NCBI GenBank assembly: GCA_021234535.1
Contig: CM037846.1
Coordinates: 13,532,705-13,596,704, forward strand
DNA: 64,000 bases
Origin: Stichopus chloronotus
Lineage: Eukaryota; Echinodermata; Holothuroidea; Aspidochirotida; Stichopodidae
Direction: 5' to 3'
Shown: positions 54,781 through 64,000 of the stretch, in pieces
Position numbering within the stretch: the first letter of the stretch is position 1
How the letters are laid out: every line of letters starts with the position of its first letter
Translations under genes and position numbers: made by a program
Notes under the pieces: generated by a model
Seen by the model: only the letters and a program-made list of their open reading frames with translations
Told to the model about the DNA's origin: nothing
Database searches by the model: none

Positions 54781-57700
54781 CATCTTCAGCTAGAGGACTT
54801 TCTACAAACACGATGTTTAGTGCAACTGCCCCCTCCCCCAAAAAAGAAAAAAAAATGATCCGTTAGTGGAATAGGTGAACTGTGAAAAAAATAATAACTG
54901 TAAAAAAAAAAAGCTTTGTTCTTCCATATTTAAATTGTCATACCAGTGAAATTGACACAGCTTGACACAGCGATCTTACCCAGTTCAGATGGGCTTTAAT
55001 TTGCTTTCATTTGGAGGTTTTATTTCAGTTAATGAAGGTGGACGAGGGCGAAAGAAGAACTGAGGTTAAATCTTGTTTCTATGCATACAGTAGCCATGTG
55101 TAAATGTGTGTACGTCATTGAGATAATTACACACTTCAAGCAGGGAGTTATTTTGGTAACTAAATGGCAAGCTAGAAACTCAGAGATAACATGTTGCTAT
55201 GCTGATATTTGTATCACAATGTCTTTCACCATCCTATATCTTGCACCCGTACGTGTATATACGCGGACAAAAGTGACTAAATACGGACAAATTTTTCTGT
55301 TTTAGAATGACCGGCCGGACAGGAATTCTGTTCTGTTCACTGGACACAATTCCAACGTACATTATGGTCCTACGGACATATTCTCCGTGAGTTACTATAG
55401 GTAGAATACTCTGACACTATCTCCTGTCACACCGGCTTTTATTACACAAAACGTGTAATAGACCAGCGTACTTCCCCTATTGTTGCAGATTTTTTTTTTC
55501 ACAGTAGAAAAAAAAAGAGTGAAAAAGGTTGCACCAGACTGAATTTGAGTGATTGAAAATACTTTAACATTTAAAAAAAAATCCAAAAACTGTACCGCTC
55601 GATCCATAGGCCATCAGGATCCTCATCAACTCACTTCATGAAAAACAATTTTCCACTGCGGTAAATAGAGATGAGAAAAAAAAAGAGTTCTTCAATGGCG
55701 GATTGCCATGTGAGCAGTTAAGGGATATCTAAAACGTGCTGCATATGCCATTGTTTTAGTAAACCGTCTACATTTTTTCTCTTTCTTGACACTATCCATC
55801 TCCTTTACTCCAAACATAGAGGTGCAATTGAGAAGGAGATACAATAGAAGCTTCTTCTTTTGAGGTAGCCTAATTTCCCCCACAATCGTATCTTTTGTTC
55901 ACCTCTTGCAGATCCAATGGGTATTAGGAACTTAATGTAAAAGGTCAATGCTGTCTGCTCCTTTGTAAATTACTTCAGTACCGAAAGATTTTGTCTATAG
56001 CTATATCATTGTTAGTCGTTACTTTTGAAAATCAGTTTTCAACTTCCGACGCGGTCAGACGCCTATCACAGTAGGAAAATTTGATGTTGTGTAACTTACT
56101 GAACATGGATGCACCCTCTGCAAACTTGCAAAAATCAGCGAAAGTCTATAAAATGCAACAATAAAATATAGTGTAGTTACGATCGCTTTCGTCATTTGCA
56201 TACTACCAAAGGTCTATGTCTTATTCTTATACTGTATATACCAGTCTGTCTTGATTCCAAAGAGACAGTCAGTCGTTTCGATTTTTGAGACACTGGTTTT
56301 GAGTTGATTGTCGGCAATGAACCTCTCATCAAAGCTTTTTGCCACGCAATCCTTTTCAAATGTTATAAACAGGTGTGACTGAAGATTACTTGGATGTTCC
56401 TTGAAGTAAAATACATCACACAAAATTAAAACGGCACTCTAAGCTGTTCTCATCCCTTTATGAATTGAAAGTTATCACGCCGGAGGAAATCTAACAGGAT
56501 TAGCATAACTCAACCATCCGGTTGTAAGTTGATTATCAGTTGGGCCGCCACAGAAAGGGGGAGGGGGTGTGTGATACCTGGACAGTGGTGTAGACTTCTA
56601 GTCAAGACATCTAACGAAGCGGTACATACCAACACCTGCTTGGAAGGTTATTTCCAGGCTGGCAAATAAGACTTCAGTACAAATAGAATTTGCTATAGGC
56701 TTGCATGTTTGCAGGAGCTGACACTGCAACGTGGTAAAGGGTAGGTGTAGGATATTTCCATGTGCTGAGGTGGAGGCATGGATTGAGTGATCACAGGCCT
56801 GAGGAGGTTTCTAAGGGATGGGCTTTCTCCGGGCCCTCTTTTTTGTGTAACTTTTTAATCAAAGGTAATCTGGTGCAATGTACTGTTTTGCACCTTTTGT
56901 CATAAAACATGCATGCTAGACTGAGATGTCACATACATGGTATTTCGGGGTTTTTTTTCGGAGTATTGCTGCTCCAATTAACAAACTTGGAGAAAGGGGA
57001 TGGGTTGGTAGACACCCGACCGTTTACCATTAAAAAAAAATTACCATGGTTTGTAAAGAGTCAGTATACAGAGCCTCAAATGGCCATAATGCGAAACAGT
57101 TGTTAATCCAGCCGAACAGGAAGGGTCAATTTTGGTGAACTGTGTACATTTCCCTTATTGGACAGCTTATCGATGGAATATACAATGTTCTGATATGGCT
57201 CACAATATTATTTCTACCAGTGAATCGTTCATGCCACAAGGAACAGTGGCGGGAAAAAAAAAAGAAAGAAAGAAAAGATCTCTGAAAGGTCCTTCTTTCG
57301 TATAAGTGCAAAGGCTTATCCCTCTATCAACATGTCCGTCTGTGGCAGTGCACGATGCAGTTACGATCACTGGGAAGATTGCAGTCGTCATCATTTACAT
57401 TCACGTCGTCGTTAAATACATTTTCGATCGTAGTCAGTTATAGTTATATCATCGTCATCATTTTTCGCCCATTTTGTGCTCCATACCTGTTGCTGTAAAA
57501 AAAAAGTAGTAAGACACAAAAAGAGCCAAATTTCATTCAGAAAAAAAACCCAACAAAAATATCAAACACATTTTCCTGAGAAATATGTACTAGGCATAAA
57601 AGAAAAAAAAAGAGAGGCTCAAGCTGGATTCCAGATAAAAGCAATCCAAGTTATCACCATCTTCATAGAGTGATGTTTTCTAGTTAATTGAGAAATTGCA

Positions 57701-58334
57701 CACATGAGACTACATCAAGTCTGGGTACATGCAACTTAGGACGGCAAGGAAATGAGATTTTCGGCCATCTGGAATTTCAAAATTCAAAAACCATGTACAC
57801 GCCTGATTCGTCTTTTCACAGACCTATGACAATATACATCTTCCTCCCTACCAATCACAGATCATTTCAGTTCCCCTGTTAATTGTTAATTTGATCGTTA
57901 GTGTCAAAATATTACACTGAACAGTTAAATGTCTGACCAGTTTGCATATTCAGTACCATGAAGAAGATGCAGAAATGCTTCGTACCACAGCCCACAATTC
58001 TGCTCCTCGGAGCTTCCTTCCTTTCTCTTCTCGTCACCTTATATAGCGTTATCTTAGGGGAAAAGTTATGTCGAATGTGCCCCAACTCATCAAAAAGTGC
58101 GATGTAGCTCCCTGTGGGGGCAGATTTGATCATTCAAACCTATCAGTTAGTCATATATCCCCCCCCCCCCCGAAAGACACAAACACATTTCAATTTGGAT
58201 TGACGGCCATGATTTGCTAACGTGGAAATCAAAACCTGAAAAAAATTGATTCAAGTGACGTAATTGCTCTGAAACATAATTCGTGTCATGATTGGTAGGC
58301 TAGCTTAGCTTCACATTCAATATTATAACCCCAA

Positions 58335-58530
58335 ACTGCATATTTTACCCAGTTTTGTTTATTCTAAATTATAAATCACAATCTTCTCAATCTCACAATC
58401 TTTTCTAATGTGATGAACAACGGCAAGAAAGTATTTCAACCTTGACGATAAACTAAGTTACCTTAATTTACGAATAAACTAAGTTACTGTAATGTACGAA
58501 TACTGACTAATTGCAACGAAACTGGTACGC
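58335..58530. repeat. dispersed repeat, second copy
   Basis: This is the partner of 53205-53390. It also contains a small internal duplication of GAATAAACTAAGTTAC-type sequence (about 58448-58500) absent from the first copy. Confidence 0.6.
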
Positions 58531-60599
58531 ACGGTACGAAGTTACTGTCGTAATTTCCTATCGAGATGAATTAAATCTGGAATATGTATTTTTTTCCTGT
58601 ACATGCAATTAAAGAGTTGTTTCTTGCAGCATGTACTCAGTACTGTAAAATACACCAAGAGAGTTATACTCATCTTGAGGCCTATCTGATCATCGGTGAT
58701 AAAAATTCAAGTTCATTGGCAAGCTGGCTAACGAGATCCAGTCCGCTTTGATTGTTGCTATACACTATGAAAGGTATCAAACTTTAAACGATGGCCGATA
58801 AGTTTTTGATACACTTCGGAGTGACATAAAAAGCAGAATGCGTAGATTCCTTCCAAATAACAATCAAATAACAATCATTCCAAATAACAATCATGATGAG
58901 TCTCGATCCTGAGAAAATACTCTCAAGTACATCTGAAAAAAAAGGGGAAAATATTGTGGGACAAAATAAGCCTTAAAGGCTGTATTGTATCACCCTAAGC
59001 TATATTTTTACCTCCCTGAAAGGAAAATTCTCAACTGGTTCTAAGTTACAGTACTCTTAGATTGCCAGCAAATTCGAAAGATGCAGAGCAGCTCGTATTA
59101 CACAGCGTACACAGGGATCCATTGTTTTGTTTACACATGTGGAGGAATGTAAGATAGGCTGAGGGAGGGACTAGAGGTAGGTGGTTGGGAGAATTGTAAC
59201 TGTCTGGGGTGATGCATTACAGCCTTTAACTTTTTCACTTGGAAAAATTAATTTCAGAAGGAATTCTTCTTTGGATGACTGAAATTGTCATACTATTTTA
59301 TCAGGATGTGTGTATGATGCTATGCATCATAGTAAACGTGTAATGTTACACAGCTTATAGTTGAGAAGCTTTTTGTTATTTCGTTACAATCTTAGCCGTC
59401 TTTAAAGAAATATTGACAGGTAACATTCCAACATGGGCATCATGTAGGTGATTCCACATGGCGTCCTTCTTAATTTTGCACACAAGAGGGGCTGTAAGGG
59501 GCCCTTAAGGGCCAGTCCAAATTCCTATATGACGATGCCGTAGCTGGGGTCATATCTTTAGGGTGTGTTCAGGTCCAAATTTCCGACTGGCTGGGTGTTT
59601 TTCCAACTATGTTGCGACCCCTCCCCGATAGTTTCAGACGCTAGGAATACCCTGCACTAGGCATTTCCCGGGTGTACTTGAGCTGCATATGTACCCATCC
59701 TTAAAAAGGATCTTATATTTGCAAATTTCTCAATTAACAATACAAACATTTTAAGAAAAAATGGTAATAATTTTGATTGATCTCATCTAGAATATTTATG
59801 CTATTGCCATTTTCACAAAAGTTAATTCAACAGCTTTTACTTTCCAACGATAACAGTTTATTTATTAATTTATTTATTGAGAAATTTTCAACTACCAGGT
59901 AACCTTAGACAAAATAGGGTGCTATAGTTTTGCGTTTATTGTAATCAGTCCTTTTAAAATTATAGTCCTACTAAAGTTTTTACTCCCTGGCGATTTTAGT
60001 TTCTTATTCGTTTGCTTCAACCCTCGATGACCCGTAATAAAGTATAGACTAGCTATTGTACCGATAACATTGTAAATGATAGACAGCTCGAAGAAAAAAA
60101 AATGTCATGCAATGAAGTACTTTGATAGGTGGGGAAAGAATGAGATGAGTGATGTTTGGCCTGTAAGAGGGTCGTCATGGCGGAGGTGTTCCCCCACCCC
60201 CTTTCAATTTTCACCTACTAGCTTACCTTAGCTGCAATCTAGTGCAATATTTGGCTTCTTTTGGATTCATAAAATGTGCTGGGCTGAGATGTGAATAATC
60301 CCAATTGGTATTCCACATTTTACAACTATCGCGTCGCAGGTAATAAAGCTGATATATGAAACATTCCAAGTGGCATTTCAGAGTTATTGAAAATTTACCA
60401 GTAAACCTTAAACACAATCTGGTGTAATATTTGGCAACATTCTTTCTACCTCATAAAATGTAGACTGCACGAAACATTCCAACTTGTACTTCAGATTTGT
60501 CTACTATCATCGTGCCTACATTCTAATAGGCCTATGAGGAATTCCAACTGGTATTTGGGATTTTCCTATAGTATCGTCGCTTTGAAAGATTTTTCTCGC

Positions 60600-60618
60600 G
60601 GGGGGGGGGGGGGGGGGC
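60600..60618 (+). repeat. longest poly-G tract (19 G)
   Basis: Nineteen consecutive G follow TTTTTCTCGC. It is the longest of thirteen G or C runs of at least ten bases in the window and could fold as an intramolecular G-quadruplex. Confidence 0.9.
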
Positions 60619-63600
60619 ACCCCCACAACCCAGGTCGCGACGGTCTTGCATATGACTCATATAGGATAGATATGTTGTCCATATGGGATAATTGTTCAAG
60701 TGGACCACAGGACTAGCTACCTCGTAAGCGTCATATAGGTTATCTGCGCTGACTCACATTTGCCTCTTACAGATCTTGGGTGCAAAGACATTTGGGCCTC
60801 ATATATGTTAGTCGATATGGGGTCCAGAATGGGTCTATGATGAAATGTTGCTACAATTACCTTGATAGCTTTGTACACTAAGAGATAGTCACACTAAATT
60901 TCAAGGTAAATCGATTGCAAAATGAATTTATAACTTTTCGCTGTCCCTTGGCGAATTTTAAGATTAAATAATGCAATGCAATTTCAAAGAAGAACAAATT
61001 GGACCGCTGGCAATAAATTGCCTCTGTAATGAACTTGGTATTTCTTTAATTCCATGATGGACGGATAGAGGCTGTCTTGATCAGCAGTGGCGTAGGCCAA
61101 TGTTTTTGGAAAAAATTGGAAAAAATGGGAAATACCGTCTCTTTTCCAATTTCTCAGTTTTTTTTCTAGGATAAGAAATTATGAGACATGTACATTCATA
61201 ATTCGTATTTTAACAACATATTTTTTTTTTTTTCAGATTTCGTACAGTGTCAGTGCGGCATCCATTTCTGAGTCTCGTTCCACAGAAATGACCCCTCGCT
61301 ATACAGCAGGCTGAAAGTGAATGCCCTGGCGTTATTATGGTCAGTGCAGTGGGACCTTCTAATAATTAAGTGAGTGAAATTACATAATCATGGAACTCAG
61401 TGATCTAACACTGGCAGGCACTTTAATTCTTACCTAATCTAAAAAGCGAAGTAATCCCCAAAAGGTCATAGAAAATGTCTTCGATTACTAGTGGCAATTG
61501 ACAGGAAGCCTATAGTTCAATGTTATTAAGTAGCCGACACTTTTACAGGCATAACAGAAATTAGAATCTTAATTTGGTACTCAGATACTTACAAACCTGC
61601 TCACGGTCTGAGAGGTCCTGGTTTTTCAAAATTTTCTGAACGTTTTGCCCCCATGATGGTGGCGCTCCGCTTAGCTTTCTTCTGGATCTGTGTTTGCAGC
61701 CTTTCCAACCTGAAAATGCAGCCTAGGCTCAGACCAGATTATGCCCTATCCATGCCACACTCACTTTCAAGATCAGGCCATGCGCACCCATGTAGACTGA
61801 CCGTGAAAAAAAAGGGGGGGGGGGGTGAGACATTTTCATATCTTTGGTTCCCCTGAATAGAAATCCTAGCTGCGCTACTGCATGTTAATCAGTCTCTCTG
61901 TCCTTCTTCAAACATGATCTTGAGTAAGGAACATTGGCATAAGGTGTGAAACGTATACAGGAAATTTTATATTTCATTCAAGAAGCCCTCCACTTGTAGG
62001 TGGAATACTCCTTTAACTATTACAGAACATGGGTCATATAATTGGTCATGCCAAGTTGTGAATCACCAGTCAAGGCTAATAGTTGGGCAAATATGACTAC
62101 AGTTACTGTCCGAGACTTACATGTGGTTTTCTCCCCGAATGGCAGAATGAAATTGCTGAACATTACCAATGTTGAAAATGGTTCATTTATCCCAGGATCT
62201 ACGAATTAATTGGTTACACATTTAGTTGCACCGTTAGAATCACCCTCCATATACTCTGAGTGTGCTCAATAAATTTCCCTGTAACCAAACGAAGGAACTG
62301 TGACCGCCCTTGACCTTATTGTTTGGCCTTCATCTCTTCCCGGGTGAGATTGAGGTAAGCCGGTGCTTTGTGTCAGTGAAGAGGTTGGTTGTTGCCTCGG
62401 TTTGGCAGATGATCGGGTGTTGAAATGAAAATTTTTGCCAGAGGTCATCGCGTTACAATTAATTATTCCGTATGAGAATATAGCCAGGTGACACTTTCAT
62501 GAAAATGAGTTATTTCTCCCGCAAATGAACCGATCAACCCTTAAAGTTCTTACAATCGTTCCCGTCAATACCACATCAAGTGTGACGTCACCTCGAAATC
62601 TTCAATAAACTCTCACCGAGCCTGAGAGGTAGCAAATCAATGACAGAAATGCTCCGAAAAACAGAGAATCGTACTGACAAATGTTAAAATCCACTGGAGG
62701 TAAGTCATCCTCCGCTCATGTTTTCAAGGGGAATTATTTTCAGTCATTATTTCATGTATTTAGACAACTTTTAGCGCCGACGGGACAAGTGGGCTGCGAA
62801 AAACATGTCGGCCGGATAATATAGTGTCCCCTACTGTCTAGCGACACACGGCGTTTGTGTATATGGCTTAGGCTCTTCTAGCCTAACAGTACTATTTCAT
62901 CAGAATTCACTTCAGATATCACTAACATTGGCAGGTACTGTACTCCAACGTAGTCTGGCCTACACTGAGTAGTCAGGCCTACCACCGACTTTTTTGCGAA
63001 CAGACGATTTGAAATAAGAATAAATTTGTATGTGTTGTTATTTCATATCCCTTGCAAATTCCTATGGCTTTTACTTCTGAAAATGTTAGCCTACATAAGT
63101 ACATTGTTGATTTGGTATTGTTTATCCTTATTTTGAGACTTCTGACTAGGCGTTGAACATAGGCCAGTTAGGCTAAGCAATAGGCCTAAGTTAGGCTAAT
63201 TTTAACACTTGCTTACAGTGTAACATAATAAAGCTAACCGTATGCTAAACATTACATCTAAGTTAACACAACTTGTGGAAATAAACTTACTGTTGAAGGA
63301 TGTATGATTCACTTAATTCAGTTTCATTGATTGGTACTTGTACTTAGGCAGTGCTGAAAATGTTCATTTCCATGGAAGGGAGTCTAAATTTTCCACAATT
63401 TCTGATATTATTTCTGTAACAAAAAATAAAAAAAAAAAGTTTCCCCACAAGTGCCAGAATTCCCCTCCAGATACACAAATTTCCTTGGAAGGAGCCCTCT
63501 GGCTTCCCAACTTTTTCTACCCATGCTTTTAGGGCCCTAGTCCAGACTGTAAAGTTTGCGATTGTGATACTATTTCATGTTGCTTATTTCCGCTGCTAGG

Positions 63601-64000
63601 CCTATATTTCAACATAGACTGTGTGTTTAAACTTTAAAGTAAGTCCTGTGTAATGTGATCATGATAGTCCACGCATCATACCTGGCCCCAAAATGGTGAT
63701 AGAATATATGGTGACAGAACATAACTTGGGTGTTGGAATATATGGCTATAACCGGTGTAATCTTGCAGTTTGTGAAAGTCAGTCCAGTTCATGGACCTGC
63801 CATTCACATTGTTTTTTTGCACCCCCACTATCATATGAAGTATGTTACTATTTGTGCTAGGGGAGGCTTCTCAAAAAAAAAAAAAAATAATGCTCCTTCA
63901 AAAAGATATGTAATGCCAACCTAGAGATGATGCCACTTCCCATATTAATGTCATAATGCTACTGTAAAGTGCATGTGTTCTCCATTATCAAAGCCTATCT

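Larger units (their letters stand above)
52966..64000. other. non-coding interval upstream of DHX8
   Basis: No recognised gene is present. The first several hundred bases should contain the DHX8 promoter and any 5' UTR exon, but no TATA box or initiator is convincing. Further on are a LINE tail (54538-54780), C runs at 54502-54515 and 58159-58171, G runs at 60600-60618 and 61814-61825, a second copy of the DHX8-flank repeat (58335-58530), and an AGGCCT-rich stretch at 62860-63610. Confidence 0.55.

Noticed and set aside
56214..56423. 69-codon minus-strand frame with protein-like composition (FDERFIADNQLKTSV)
   Set aside because: It is short, with no recognised family and no clear acceptor/donor pair. 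It could be an exon, but I cannot support it.

Overview
This is a gene-poor, AT-rich stretch of an animal nuclear genome. The signs are long GT-AG introns, a spliceosomal helicase gene of 18 coding exons, decayed non-LTR retrotransposon tails, TTAA-flanked miniature transposons and many homopolymer tracts. The protein sequence and repeat types suggest a marine invertebrate, most likely a deuterostome such as an echinoderm. That placement is an inference, since no species marker was seen.

Layout. (1) 1-6470: non-coding, with one decayed miniature transposon copy that contains a 12-bp tandem repeat. (2) 6471-18427, plus strand: the last two coding exons of a rhodopsin-class GPCR (helix 7, then a cytoplasmic tail ending in a PDZ ligand), separated by an 11.6-kb intron. 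Nested in that intron on the minus strand are an intronless 328-residue single-pass membrane protein gene (14103-15089) and a frameshifted LINE tail (16950-17395). (3) 18455-32375: no recognised gene. It holds poly-G/poly-C tracts, perfect palindromes, a 147-bp tandem array, a GACA microsatellite, a 241-bp tandem duplication and one unexplained 210-codon open frame in a GC-rich patch. (4) 32376-52925, minus strand: the complete coding region of DHX8 (PRP22), the DEAH-box helicase that releases spliced mRNA. I placed 18 exons by splice sites and reading phase. They sum to 3606 bases, or 1201 residues plus stop, close to the human protein. Its introns carry two copies of one TTAA-flanked MITE family, a second MITE with long inverted ends, and a CR1-like LINE tail. 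(5) 52966-64000: non-coding, with a repeat shared between the DHX8 5' flank and about 58.4 kb, another LINE tail, and a cluster of AGGCCT motifs.

The genes do not form a pathway: DHX8 is a housekeeping splicing factor, while the GPCR and the nested membrane protein are separate, less certain loci. I found no operon, CRISPR array, tRNA, rRNA or defence-like cluster. The most informative structures are the transposon relics inside DHX8, the nested gene within the GPCR intron, the near-perfect palindromes, and the absence of long G/C homopolymers from the DHX8 transcription unit.
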